Shown here piece by piece: positions 18,191 through 26,830 of a stretch of DNA of 46,842 bases. Each line of letters opens with the position of its first letter. The first letter of the stretch is position 1. Location of the stretch: the NCBI GenBank assembly GCA_949298805.1, contig CASFXY010000015.1:5520-52361 (forward strand), written 5' to 3'. The notes beneath the pieces are model-generated. The model did not search any database. It had not been told where the DNA came from and was given only the letters and a program-made list of their open reading frames with translations. A program made the position numbers and the translations under genes. Source of the stretch: an uncultured bacterium. GTDB lineage: Bacteria > Cyanobacteriota > Vampirovibrionia > Gastranaerophilales > Gastranaerophilaceae.

Positions 18191-19950
18191 TAATTTAAAA
18201 TATCATTGTAGTACTTGTTAAAAATTTGCACTAATGTTTCTTCTTGAATTTCACGTTCTTGCTTGTTTAAAATTGCATATAAGTCGCAAAACTTATATTT
18301 TTCAAGCAAAAGCTTGTCATTTTGGGAAATTTCTATATCTGAATCACAAGTCAGTACATTAATTATTTTATCACATGTAATTAATAAAAACACATCTACT
18401 ATTTTTTTATCAAAATGCGAATTTGAGCCATCGATTAATATTTTTATTGCATCTTGTATTTCCATTTTAGAGCGGTAGTGTCTTTTTGAGGTTATTGCAT
18501 CAAAAACATCGCAAACTGCTAAAATTCGCCCTCCCAAAGGAATTTCTTCACCTTTTAAACCTAGGAAATAACCCTTGCCGTCGTATCTTTCATGGTGAGA
18601 TGAGGCAATTTGTGCAACATTTTCAAATTGTTTAGATACATAAATTTTGCCTAAAATATCATGGGTAATATTGGCATGTTGTTTAATATGGTCGTATTCT
18701 TCGCTTGTTAATTTGCCTTCTTTTTGCAAAATTGAATCTTTAATTCCTATTTTGCCAATATCATGTAAAAGGGATGCATGTTTTATGATTTCTTTTTCTT
18801 TTTCGTCCATATTGAGCTCGTCACAAATTAATGAAGCGTACATTGTGACCCGTTTGGAATGACCTGAAGTAATTTTGTCACGAGCATCAATAGAGGCTGA
18901 CAGGGTATCTATAAAACTTGAAAACAGTTGCTTTTGTTCTTCAATAAGCGTTTTTTGTTTATTAAACAAATTGGCATTTTCAAGAGCTATTCCTGCTGAT
19001 GAGCCTATTGCGATAAGCAAATCTTCATCTTTTTGCGTAAATTCTCCGTTTTTTTTGTTAAGAACTTGAAAAACTCCGACAATTTGATGACTAAGGTTTC
19101 GGATGGGCATACACAGGATTGTTTTTGTTTTGTAACCTGTTTGCATATCAATTTCTTTATTAAAACGTTTATCTGTATATGCATCTTTTATATTCATTGT
19201 TTCCCCTGTTGTTGCAACATGTCCTGCAAGCCCCAAGTTTGAAGCAAAACGAATTTCTTGCATTTCAAGTCCTAATGCTACTTTTGACCAAAGCTGTCCC
19301 TTTTCTTCATCCAATAAAAATACTGTGCATCTGTCGGCATTTAATGCTTGCTTGATTTCTTGTGCAATAATTGTTAAAAGGGTGTCTATGTTTGTTTCTA
19401 CAGCTATTGTCCTACCTACTTTTAGCAATGCTATAAGAGGGTCTTCCTGATTGTTTTCGGGAATAAATGTAGGTGGTGCGGAAGTTATGGCTTTTTGTTT
19501 ATTTGTTTTTTCGATTTGAGTTTTTGCATTTAAAATTTTTTCGTCTAAATTTCCAGTATCAGACAGTTTTATGTGTAAAGCAGCATCCATTAAGTCAAGA
19601 GATTGAGTGTAGTTTTGTTCTAAAAATTCTATTTGCCCTGTAAGATATAAGTTAATTTTCAATGCAAGCAGCGAGTTTGACGAATTTGCCAAATAATGAG
19701 CATCGTTTAATATGTTTAGGGTTTTATAATATCTTTCTTGGTACCATCTGTAACCTATGTAGCCTATAAGTGACATTGAAATAGATACCAAGTCAAAAGC
19801 TTTTAATGAAATTGCTTTTTTGTGAAATTCCTCAATTTTTGCAATTTTTGGTGCTTTTGTATCATCGGAAATTGCATTAAAAACTTTCAATAAGCAGCTG
19901 CTAATTTCTGATATTTGAGTATTTTCAACTGCATTTACGGTTTTTGTCAT
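18190..19950 (-). CDS. GAF / HD-GYP signalling protein, probable cyclic-di-GMP phosphodiesterase
   Basis: A 586-residue cytoplasmic protein. Residues about 50-150 form TPR-like helices, about 180-325 a GAF sensor domain (DRCTVFLLDEEKGQLWS, GLAGHVATTGE, SSAGIALENANLF), and about 345-500 an HD-GYP domain. HD residues are LLHDIGKIGI (H396, D397), with HITH-type histidines near 425-430 and HHERYDGKGY (452-461). The name-giving GYP is GYF here, so the third residue differs, although metal ligands look intact. HD-GYP enzymes cut cyclic-di-GMP to GMP. A TATAAT at 19987-19982 and AAGG before the ATG support the start. It is upstream of and coupled to the secreted TPR gene. Confidence 0.9.
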   Translation of the reverse strand: MTKTVNAVENTQISEISSCLLKVFNAISDDTKAPKIAKIEEFHKKAISLKAFDLVSISMSLIGYIGYRWYQERYYKTLNILNDAHYLANSSNSLLALKINLYLTGQIEFLEQNYTQSLDLMDAALHIKLSDTGNLDEKILNAKTQIEKTNKQKAITSAPPTFIPENNQEDPLIALLKVGRTIAVETNIDTLLTIIAQEIKQALNADRCTVFLLDEEKGQLWSKVALGLEMQEIRFASNLGLAGHVATTGETMNIKDAYTDKRFNKEIDMQTGYKTKTILCMPIRNLSHQIVGVFQVLNKKNGEFTQKDEDLLIAIGSSAGIALENANLFNKQKTLIEEQKQLFSSFIDTLSASIDARDKITSGHSKRVTMYASLICDELNMDEKEKEIIKHASLLHDIGKIGIKDSILQKEGKLTSEEYDHIKQHANITHDILGKIYVSKQFENVAQIASSHHERYDGKGYFLGLKGEEIPLGGRILAVCDVFDAITSKRHYRSKMEIQDAIKILIDGSNSHFDKKIVDVFLLITCDKIINVLTCDSDIEISQNDKLLLEKYKFCDLYAILNKQEREIQEETLVQIFNKYYNDILN

Positions 19951-19981
19951 TTGTAACCTTAAAATTCTACCCTTGCTATAG

Positions 19982-19987
19982 ATTATA
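19982..19987 (-). promoter_or_regulatory. Predicted -10 box for the HD-GYP/TPR operon
   Basis: A perfect TATAAT on the minus strand, about 32 bases before the HD-GYP ATG. The -35 at 17-bp spacing (TTTATT) is poor. It lies in the 60-bp gap after rdgB, so the signalling pair may have its own promoter. Confidence 0.4.
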
Positions 19988-20010
19988 CTATTATTTTTTG
20001 TAAAAATAAA

Positions 20011-20604
20011 TTATTTCAAATTTGAGCATTTAATCCACATTAACATGTCCATCAAGGCTCGCCCTCTGTGCGAAACTTTGCCTTTTTCATCTTGCGAAAG
20101 TTCTGCCATTGTTTTATTTTTATTTTCAACAATAAATATCGGGTCGTAACCAAAACCCCCTTCGCCGCATTGATTATGTGCTATTTTACCTTTGCAAATG
20201 CCTGTGGTTTTATTTAATACACTTCCTGTTTTATCAATTAGCACAAGCGAGCAAATAAATTTAGCATTTCTTTCATTTTCATTTGCATCTTTTAGTGCGT
20301 TTAGCAGTTTATCTATTCTTTGTTGAGCAGTGGGTGCGTATCTTGCACTTTTTAGTCCCGGTACACCGTTTAAAAAATCGACACACAAGCCTGAATCATC
20401 TGCCATAAAATAATTTCTTCCGCTTTTTTCGCATTGTGCTGCAGCAAGTGCTTTTGCGTAAGAATTTTCTTCAAAAGTTGAACCGTCTTCAATCGGGTTA
20501 AATCCTTCATCAGGCATTACAAAACATATTCCAAACTGCACAGAAACACTGTTCATTTCTTCGACTTTGTGCTTATTCGATGTTGCAAGTACTATTTTAA
20601 ACAT
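20011..20604 (-). CDS. rdgB: XTP/dITP pyrophosphatase (HAM1/RdgB)
   Basis: Removes non-canonical purine nucleoside triphosphates to keep them out of DNA and RNA. The 197-residue protein shows VLATSNKHKVEEM (substrate loop), FMADDSGLCVDFLNGVPGLKSARYAP, GFGYDPIFIV and the C-terminal GKVSHRGRAL. I chose the ATG at 20604, two bases after the uppS stop, over an in-frame TTG at 20619 inside uppS. A GGGGCGG stretch precedes it. It is the second gene of a minus-strand operon with uppS. Confidence 0.95.
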   Translation of the reverse strand: MFKIVLATSNKHKVEEMNSVSVQFGICFVMPDEGFNPIEDGSTFEENSYAKALAAAQCEKSGRNYFMADDSGLCVDFLNGVPGLKSARYAPTAQQRIDKLLNALKDANENERNAKFICSLVLIDKTGSVLNKTTGICKGKIAHNQCGEGGFGYDPIFIVENKNKTMAELSQDEKGKVSHRGRALMDMLMWIKCSNLK

Positions 20605-20606
20605 AA

Positions 20607-21335
20607 TTATCCGCCCCAACGACGTTGTCTTTTTGCAAATTCAAGAATTGAGTTTTTAAGTGCATCTTCATCAAATTCGGGCCAGTATGTTTTTGTTATA
20701 TATAGTTCCGAATATGCTATTTGCCATAGTAAGTAGTTACTTATTCTCATCTCGCCGCCTGTTCTTATAAGTAAATCAGGGTCAGGAATTGAACTTGTGT
20801 ATAAAAATTTTGAAACAAGTTCTTCATTAATGTCCTCGGGTTTTACCCCTTGATACATCATTTCTTTTATGGCATTTGTAATTTCGTTTCTTGCACCGTA
20901 ATTAATGGCAATTTGTAAATTTACACCTGTGTTATTTTCTGTTGTTTTAACCGCTTGTGCTAAAATTTCCTGTAAAGTCGGGTTAAGTGCTTTTAAATAT
21001 CCTATAAAGCGTAATTTAACATTATTTTGGTTTAATTCTTCCAGCTGTGTTTTAATTGTATTTGCTAACAGCCCCATTAAAAAATCAACTTCTTCCTGTT
21101 TTCTGTTCCAGTTTTCTGTTGAAAAGGCATAAAGAGTTAAGTATTTAACACCAAACTTATGTGCAGCTTTTAAAGTTTTTTTAAGTGCTTCAACTCCTTT
21201 TTTATGCCCCATGGCAGAGGGTAGCATATTGTTTTTTGCCCAACGGCGATTACCGTCCATAATTATTGCAATATGTTGCAATTTTGTTTGTTCAACAATG
21301 TTTTTTATCTCATTTTTTTCAAGAGTATTTAACAA
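20607..21335 (-). CDS. uppS: Undecaprenyl diphosphate synthase
   Basis: A cis-prenyltransferase making the lipid carrier for peptidoglycan and LPS sugars. The 242-residue protein shows IAIIMDGNRRWAKN with the catalytic aspartate, GVKYLTLYAFSTENWNRKQEEV, INYGARNEI and DPDLLIRTGGEMRISNYLLWQIAYSELY. The apparent start is TTG (21333-21335) with AGGGAT upstream; the next in-frame ATG would cut into the active site. It is divergent from the PadR gene across 85 AT-rich bases. Confidence 0.95.
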   Translation of the reverse strand: MLNTLEKNEIKNIVEQTKLQHIAIIMDGNRRWAKNNMLPSAMGHKKGVEALKKTLKAAHKFGVKYLTLYAFSTENWNRKQEEVDFLMGLLANTIKTQLEELNQNNVKLRFIGYLKALNPTLQEILAQAVKTTENNTGVNLQIAINYGARNEITNAIKEMMYQGVKPEDINEELVSKFLYTSSIPDPDLLIRTGGEMRISNYLLWQIAYSELYITKTYWPEFDEDALKNSILEFAKRQRRWGG

Positions 21336-21420
21336 AATTTTATCCCTGTATTTTCAACTAGTTAAATTATAAATTAAATAAATTTAATAACAACAATATT
21401 TATGTTAATATTAATTTATT

Positions 21421-21918
21421 ATGAGTGAGATTGTTATATTATACATACTTTGCCGCTACGATGCGTCAATTTACAAAATTTCAAAAATTATGCAAGAAAT
21501 GTTTTTTGCATTTTTAAAACCCAGCTTGGGCACAATTAATCCTGCGGTTAAAAAGCTTATAAAAGCAGGTTGTATAGATGTTCAAGATAAAATGTCGCAA
21601 GGAGGCATGGCATCTAAAATGTGCTCTATTACGCCTGTTGGCAGAAAACATTTAAAAAATTTGCTTTTGTCTTTGGATTTAGAGGTAAATCATCCGGCGC
21701 ACATATTAAATAACGCAAGGATTGCTCTTTTTTGTGCGGATATTCTTGAAGAAAAGGAGAAAGCCGAGCTTATTAAAAATATAAAGAATCATTTAATTTT
21801 ATACAAGGGGCGCACCCTTGAAGCACTCAACAGTCCTTATTTAATTTTAAGTGACGAACAAAAGAAAATTTCTTTGACAAAAGTTGATGAAACAGAGAAA
21901 ATCTTAGAAATGCTATGA
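21421..21918 (+). CDS. PadR-family transcriptional regulator
   Basis: A 165-residue protein with a PadR-like winged helix (about 5-80): LYILCRYDASIYKISKIM, LGTINPAVKKLIKAGCIDVQDKM and the wing/recognition part KMCSITPVGRKHLKNLL. The C-terminal helical part (about 95-165) would form the dimer arm. PadR proteins are small-molecule-responsive repressors. It is divergent from uppS and its stop overlaps the ATG of the radical-SAM gene, so it probably controls that unit or itself. The ligand is unknown. Confidence 0.75.
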   Translation: MSEIVILYILCRYDASIYKISKIMQEMFFAFLKPSLGTINPAVKKLIKAGCIDVQDKMSQGGMASKMCSITPVGRKHLKNLLLSLDLEVNHPAHILNNARIALFCADILEEKEKAELIKNIKNHLILYKGRTLEALNSPYLILSDEQKKISLTKVDETEKILEML

Positions 21919-23204
21919 AAATAATTATTTCTCAAGTTGAAAAAAATTCCATAGCTGATGAATTAGGACTTTGCGCGAATGATGAAATTATTTCAATCAA
22001 TAATTCCGTTCCCAGAGATATTATTGATTACAGCTTTCTTATAAAAGATGAAGAAGTTATTTTACATATTAGACATAAAAACGGCGAAGAAGAAATTTTT
22101 GAAATTGAAAAAGATTTCGATGATGATTTAGGTATAAGTTTTGAAAGTGCTGTTTTTGATAGGGTTAAACCTTGCTGTAACAAATGTATATTCTGTTTTG
22201 TTGACCAACAGCCCAAAGGTTTGAGAAAAAGTCTTTACATAAAAGATGATGATTGGCGACTTTCATATTTGCAAGGAACATATATTACATTAACAAATAT
22301 GAAAGAGGCAGATTGGCAAAGGCTTGAAAATTTTCATCCTTCACCTTTGTTTGTTTCAATTCATACGACAAATCCTGATTTAAGGGTAAAAATGCTTAAT
22401 AATCCTAATGCTGCAAGGATTATGGACGATTTAGACCGTTTGAAAAAAAATGACATTAAAATTCATGGACAAATAGTTTTATGCCCTTCTTATAATGACA
22501 GTGAGGAACTTTTAAGGACTTTAAATGATTTGAAAAAGTATAAGAAAATTCTAAACTCTCTTGCCATTGTGCCTGTAGGGGTTTCAAAATTTCGCAAAGA
22601 AAATTTGAAAATGACCGATAAGAAAATTGCGGATTTTGTAATTGAAGCTGTTGAGAATTTTAATTCAGAGATGAAAAAAAATATTGCAATGGCATCTGAT
22701 GAATTTTTCTTGATTGCAGGATGTGAAATTCCGAACAAAAAATATTATGGTAATTTTGCTCAAATTGAGGATGGAGTCGGTGCAATAAGATTGTTAAAAG
22801 ATGATTTTGATAAGTGCAAAAAAAAATTGAAAAAAACACTTAGAAATCCTTGCAGATTATCGCTTTTGACAGGTTCAAGCGCGGCTTTAATATTTAATGA
22901 ATTTAAAAATAAAATAGATGTTAAAGGTCTTGATTTTGAAGTTATTGATGTCAAGAATAAATTTTTTGGTGAAAAAATTAATGTCACCGGACTTATCACA
23001 GGAACAGATTTACTTGAAGCAATAAAGGCAAATAACGTACAAAATGCAATTATACCTTCTGTTATGCTAAGAGAAGGTACTGATGAGTTTTTAGACGGTA
23101 TCAAAATTACGGATATTAAGAAAAGTTTGCCCGAACTTAATATTTATATCATTAAAGATTGTTACAAATTTAAAGAAATTTTAAATTTAATCAACTCATT
23201 ATAG
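21915..23204 (+). CDS. DUF512 radical-SAM protein with N-terminal PDZ-like domain
   Basis: A 429-residue protein of the DUF512 family common in Firmicutes and Cyanobacteria. The N-terminus (about 1-70) is PDZ-like (SIADELGLCANDEIISINNSVPRDIIDY). A cysteine-rich cluster follows (KPCCNKCIFCFVDQQPKGLRKSLY, about 86-109), with the CxxxCxxC spacing of a radical-SAM iron-sulphur site. Then come WRLSYLQGTYITLTN and LFVSIHTTNPDLRVKMLNNPNA. The DUF512 domain occupies the C-terminal part (about 260-429). The substrate is not known for the family. It is translationally coupled to the PadR gene. Confidence 0.88.
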   Translation: MKIIISQVEKNSIADELGLCANDEIISINNSVPRDIIDYSFLIKDEEVILHIRHKNGEEEIFEIEKDFDDDLGISFESAVFDRVKPCCNKCIFCFVDQQPKGLRKSLYIKDDDWRLSYLQGTYITLTNMKEADWQRLENFHPSPLFVSIHTTNPDLRVKMLNNPNAARIMDDLDRLKKNDIKIHGQIVLCPSYNDSEELLRTLNDLKKYKKILNSLAIVPVGVSKFRKENLKMTDKKIADFVIEAVENFNSEMKKNIAMASDEFFLIAGCEIPNKKYYGNFAQIEDGVGAIRLLKDDFDKCKKKLKKTLRNPCRLSLLTGSSAALIFNEFKNKIDVKGLDFEVIDVKNKFFGEKINVTGLITGTDLLEAIKANNVQNAIIPSVMLREGTDEFLDGIKITDIKKSLPELNIYIIKDCYKFKEILNLINSL

Positions 23205-23262
23205 CAACAATATAAGCTTTTAGGTTTTTAAGAATGTATGAAAGTAAAGATGAAGGGTTATT

Positions 23263-23832
23263 ATGTCCGTAAATAGTGTTCAACAAGGCAAAAGTTCCGT
23301 AGGTGCAGCCATTCAAGATACCTTAATTAATCAGGGTAAAAATGCTCTGGTTGGGGGTGCAATAGGTCTTGCAACAGGCAGAGTTGTTTCATTAGCCGCA
23401 CCTGTTACCCATGAGCAGATTGCACAAAAAATTGTTGACCACTTTGTCAAAAATGATAAAACTGCTTTTGATAAAATAAAAGATTTAAATGCTCAGGCTT
23501 TGCAAAAAGAAATTACAAAAGAACAATTTGAGAGTATAAAAAATCAAATACAAGAAATTAAAAAACCGTTTTTGGAAAAGGCAAAAAATGAATTGGAAAG
23601 ATTTTTTAAACTTGCAAAGAAAGAACGTGCGAAAGATGATATTGTTGCAATAGCCAAGAAAGCTGCAAAAAAATCGCAAAGTGCAAAAATCATGGGTACT
23701 GCTGCAGGTGTCGGTATTTTGGTAATGCTTTTTTCAAATTTATTCTCGGGAATTTTACCTAAGAAAAATGTTGCCAAAGAAGGCGCTGTTCAAAAGATGG
23801 CAGATAGTAAATTAGCTACTCATCAGGGTTAA
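23263..23832 (+). CDS. Unknown membrane-associated protein
   Basis: A 189-residue basic protein I do not recognise. It has a glycine-rich hydrophobic stretch near the N-terminus (ALVGGAIGLATGRVVSLAAP, about 28-47), a long charged helix with coiled-coil character (about 70-145) and a hydrophobic segment near the C-terminus (IMGTAAGVGILVMLFSNLFSGIL, about 143-165). There is no signal peptide. GAAGGG lies 7 bases before the ATG. It stands between the radical-SAM gene and ffh and ends right at an AT-rich hairpin, so it may be a separate transcription unit. Confidence 0.65.
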   Translation: MSVNSVQQGKSSVGAAIQDTLINQGKNALVGGAIGLATGRVVSLAAPVTHEQIAQKIVDHFVKNDKTAFDKIKDLNAQALQKEITKEQFESIKNQIQEIKKPFLEKAKNELERFFKLAKKERAKDDIVAIAKKAAKKSQSAKIMGTAAGVGILVMLFSNLFSGILPKKNVAKEGAVQKMADSKLATHQG

Positions 23833-23867
23833 ATTTTACTAAAATAATTTTTATAGTAAAATTTTTT
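23831..23867 (+). terminator. AT-rich hairpin with T-run between the unknown membrane gene and ffh
   Basis: Arms AAATTTTACTA (23831-23841) and TAGTAAAATTT (23854-23864) are fully complementary, and further Ts follow. The stem has only two G-C pairs, so strength is doubtful. It ends 2 bases before the ffh ATG, where it might also affect ffh translation. Confidence 0.45.
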
Positions 23868-23869
23868 AT

Positions 23870-25237
23870 ATGTTTGATTCACTTTCGGAAAGATTACAGG
23901 AAATAATTAAAAAAACTGCGGGCAATGCGCAATTAAGTGAAGAAAATATGCAAGATGCCCTGCGTGAAATTCGCCGCGCTCTTTTAGGTGCTGATGTTTC
24001 GCTTAGTGTTGTGAAGTCTTTTATTTCAAATATTAAAGATAAAGCCTCGGGACAAGAGGTTATAAAAAGTGTCAACCCCTCTCAAATGCTTATAAAGATA
24101 GTTAATGATGAGCTTGTCGAGCTTTTGGGTAAAGAGAAAAAACCCCTTAATCTTGATACAAACCCGTCTTTTATTATGATGCTTGGTTTGCAAGGTTCAG
24201 GTAAAACCACAAGCAGTGCAAAGCTTGGTTTAAAATTTAAAAAAGAAGGCAAAAAACCATTGCTTGTGGCAGCTGATGTATATAGACCCGCCGCAATTCT
24301 GCAGTTAAAAACTTTATGTTGTGAAAATAACCTTGATTTCTTTTCTTTGGAAAATGAAAAAGACGTAAGAAAAATTGTCGATGAAGCAATAAAATATGCA
24401 AAAGAAAACCAAAATACCGTCTTAATTCTTGATACGGCAGGTCGCTTGCAGATTGATACATCAATGATGGCAGAGCTTTTGCTTATAGACAGAATGTATC
24501 CGCTTAATGAAAAATTACTCGTAATTGACTCTATGACAGGGCAAGAGGCAATTGATGTAGCCAAAAACTTTGATGAACAATTGGGAATTACGGGTATTAT
24601 TTTAACTAAGCTTGACGGCGATACAAAAGGCGGTTGTGCCTTAAGTGTCGTATATTCAACACAAAAACCCATAAAACTCGTGGGTATGGGTGAAAAAATT
24701 GAACCTTTGGAAGAATTTTACCCCGATAGAATGGCATCGCGCATTTTGGGCATGGGGGATATTGTTTCTCTTGTTGAAAAGGCTCAACAAAATATTAATG
24801 TTGAAGAAGCAAAAAAACTTGAAGAAAAGTTTTTAAAGGCTCAGTTTAGTTTTGAGGATTTTCTAAAAATTCAAAAACAAATTAAAATGCTTGGGTCTTT
24901 CGAGGGGATTTTGGGCATGTTGCCGATACCGGGGTTAAACAAGGATGACAGGCAAAAAATTTCCCATGAGGGAGAAAAGCAATTTAAAAAAATGGAAGTT
25001 TTTATATCTTCAATGACGCCGGAGGAACGCAAAAACCCTGATTTATTAAATGCTTCCAGAAAAAAAAGGATAGCTCGCGGTGCGGGCATGGAATTAAATG
25101 AATTAAATGCCTTTGTTTCTCAATTTGAGCAGATGAGGAAGATGATGCAGGGCTTTGGCGCCTTAAAGAATACGTTTAAAAAGGGTGGAAAATCGGCACT
25201 CTACGGTAAAATGCCAAAGAACAGACATTTTAGATAA
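23870..25237 (+). CDS. ffh: Signal recognition particle GTPase Ffh (SRP54)
   Basis: Ffh binds signal sequences on nascent membrane proteins and docks with FtsY. The 455-residue protein has the N domain (FDSLSERLQEIIKK...ALLEADVS type helices, about 1-90) and the G domain with GLQGSGKTTSSAKLG (about 104-118), DVYRPAAILQL, DTAGRLQ and TKLDGDTKGG. The M domain is methionine-rich (about 320-450), with MLPIPGLNK and SRKKRIARGAG. Its ATG has no clear Shine-Dalgarno and follows an AT-rich hairpin. rpsP follows, a common bacterial neighbourhood. Confidence 0.97.
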   Translation: MFDSLSERLQEIIKKTAGNAQLSEENMQDALREIRRALLGADVSLSVVKSFISNIKDKASGQEVIKSVNPSQMLIKIVNDELVELLGKEKKPLNLDTNPSFIMMLGLQGSGKTTSSAKLGLKFKKEGKKPLLVAADVYRPAAILQLKTLCCENNLDFFSLENEKDVRKIVDEAIKYAKENQNTVLILDTAGRLQIDTSMMAELLLIDRMYPLNEKLLVIDSMTGQEAIDVAKNFDEQLGITGIILTKLDGDTKGGCALSVVYSTQKPIKLVGMGEKIEPLEEFYPDRMASRILGMGDIVSLVEKAQQNINVEEAKKLEEKFLKAQFSFEDFLKIQKQIKMLGSFEGILGMLPIPGLNKDDRQKISHEGEKQFKKMEVFISSMTPEERKNPDLLNASRKKRIARGAGMELNELNAFVSQFEQMRKMMQGFGALKNTFKKGGKSALYGKMPKNRHFR

Positions 25238-25309
25238 ATTTTTTTTAAAATGTCAAGTATTTTTATGAAATTTGCTTGCAAATAAATTATGCTTGTGTTT
25301 TGATTATTC

Positions 25310-25315
25310 TATAAT
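25310..25315 (+). promoter_or_regulatory. Predicted -10 box upstream of rpsP
   Basis: TATAAT lies 32 bases before the rpsP GTG, in the 109-bp gap after ffh. No convincing -35 box is found at 16-18 bp. An AAGGAG at 25328-25333 is the ribosome-binding site. Confidence 0.35.
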
Positions 25316-25346
25316 TGATTAATGACTAAGGAGATAATTAAAAGAA

Positions 25347-25739
25347 GTGGTTAAGATTAGACTTAAAAGATTAGGTTATAAAAAGAATCCTACATATCGT
25401 ATCGTTGTTATTGACGGTCGTTGCAAGAGAGAAGGTGCGCCTATTGAAGAATTGGGTCACTATAACCCTAAGACAAAAGAAATGAAATTAAATCTTGCTT
25501 CAGCACAAGAATGGGTTAAAAAAGGTGCACAGCCTACGGCTACTGTTACTTACCTTATGAAAAATTGTGATGAAGAAGGTAAATTAATTTATAACAAAAA
25601 AGAAACAGTGAAATTATCTAAAAAAGCTCAAGCCAAACTTGAAGCTCAAAAAGCAGCTGAAGCTGAAGCGGCAGCGGCAGCGGCTGATGCTGCGGCAGCA
25701 GATGAAGCTCAAGTTGAGGCAAGTGAAGCTAACGAATAA
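25347..25739 (+). CDS. rpsP: 30S ribosomal protein S16 with long Ala/Glu-rich tail
   Basis: S16 is a 30S assembly protein. The first about 85 residues are a normal S16: VKIRLKRLGYKKNPTYRIVV, RCKREGAPIEELGHYNPKTKE, EWVKKGAQPTATVTYLM. The protein is 130 residues, and about 40 extra C-terminal residues are low-complexity (repeated Ala with Glu, Asp and Lys). The start is GTG, 13 bases after AAGGAG, a rather long gap. A strong terminator follows directly, so rimM and trmD, frequent partners of rpsP, are not in this operon. Confidence 0.95.
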   Translation: MVKIRLKRLGYKKNPTYRIVVIDGRCKREGAPIEELGHYNPKTKEMKLNLASAQEWVKKGAQPTATVTYLMKNCDEEGKLIYNKKETVKLSKKAQAKLEAQKAAEAEAAAAAADAAAADEAQVEASEANE

Positions 25740-25757
25740 AATCGAAAAGAACACTTT

Positions 25758-25788
25758 ATTGAGCCTCAATCAGAGGCTCAATTTTTTT
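25758..25788 (+). terminator. Rho-independent terminator after rpsP
   Basis: Perfect 10-bp stem ATTGAGCCTC / GAGGCTCAAT with a 5-base loop, followed by six Ts. It closes the rpsP transcript 18 bases before the next gene. Confidence 0.92.
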
Positions 25789-25805
25789 ATATAAAGAGGG
25801 ATAAA

Positions 25806-26786
25806 TTGTCAAAAATTTTAATCATATCACCGATAAGTATAGCAGGAGAACTCATCATGAAAGGCTTTAAAACCGGTTTTGAAGCCTTAGGACATGATGT
25901 TTCTTTTGTTGATGTAAGAGAGTTGAATGCGCCTAAATATTTTGATTATGTTCTTTCTTATGATTACGGTTATATGGTAAATGAAAGTGCTTTTTCAATT
26001 ACTAAAAAAATACTTTCAATAAATCCAAAAGCTAGTTTAATTCATTATTTTGCCGATAATCCATCCTTAAATTACGCTCATAGCGGACAATTTTATTTAA
26101 AAGAAAAGTTTTATGAATTTTGCCGACAGTATAAAAATAACATTAAACTTGTTTTTTGGGATAAAAAATTTCTTAACGATTTTAAAGACCTGAAATCTTT
26201 TTATTTTCCAATTTGCGTTGAGTGTGATATATACAAAGACTATAATCTTGAAGAAAAATATGATATCACTTTTTTAGGACGTCCTTTAGGTGATAAGAGG
26301 CAAAAAATTATAAGTGTTATTATTAAAAATTTTCCAAATAAACTTAAAATTTTTTCTTACCAAAAACATTTTGAAAACAGTATTGATGGAATGAAGCGTT
26401 TTTTAAACGAAAGTGAAATTGAAACTTATAAAAATTGTTATTGCGGTTTTGTGCAGAGTCAGGAAGAACTTTCAAAAATTTACAATTCGTCAAAAATTAA
26501 TTTGAATATAAATTTGCAAGGGGATAATTCACTTAATTACAGAACCTTTGAGGTACTTGCCTCTAAAGGTTTTTTATTGTGTGACAAAAGAAGCGATATA
26601 AAATCTTTAGGGCTGGAAAGTATTGTTGTTCAGTTTGAGAATGAAGAAGATTTAATAAATAAAATCAGTCATTATTTGTCTTGTAAAAATGAAAGAAATC
26701 AAATACGAGCCCGAGCGAGAAAGCTCGTCTGTGAGCATTATGATATATCAGCGCGAGCGGGCGAGATACTTAATACGGTTGAGTGA
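25806..26786 (+). CDS. CgeB-like glycosyltransferase
   Basis: A 326-residue GT-B-fold protein similar to the CgeB / 'glycosyl transferases group 1' type. The N-terminal half has a Rossmann start (KILIISPISIAGELIMKGFKTGFEALGHDV) and the C-terminal half shows KYDITFLGRPLGDKR, IYNSSKINLNINLQGDNSLNYRTFEVLASKGFLL and a final VCEHYDISARAGEIL. The YRTFEVLASKG stretch is the nucleotide-sugar site of the family. Start is TTG with AGAGGG upstream. The acceptor is unknown; surface polysaccharide or glycoprotein is likely. It follows a strong terminator, so it must have its own promoter. Confidence 0.8.
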   Translation: MSKILIISPISIAGELIMKGFKTGFEALGHDVSFVDVRELNAPKYFDYVLSYDYGYMVNESAFSITKKILSINPKASLIHYFADNPSLNYAHSGQFYLKEKFYEFCRQYKNNIKLVFWDKKFLNDFKDLKSFYFPICVECDIYKDYNLEEKYDITFLGRPLGDKRQKIISVIIKNFPNKLKIFSYQKHFENSIDGMKRFLNESEIETYKNCYCGFVQSQEELSKIYNSSKINLNINLQGDNSLNYRTFEVLASKGFLLCDKRSDIKSLGLESIVVQFENEEDLINKISHYLSCKNERNQIRARARKLVCEHYDISARAGEILNTVE

Positions 26787-26830
26787 TTTTAAGGTAATTG
26801 ATGATAAAATATGAATTTAAGGAGAATAAA

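Noticed and set aside
24082-24672. 196-codon ORF antisense to ffh
   Set aside because: It mirrors the highly conserved GTPase domain on the other strand, is Ser/Phe/Ile-rich as shadows are, and has no ribosome-binding site.
25640-25735. Frameshift at the end of rpsP
   Set aside because: The tail is in frame, low-complexity and ends just before a clean terminator, so a true extension is more likely.
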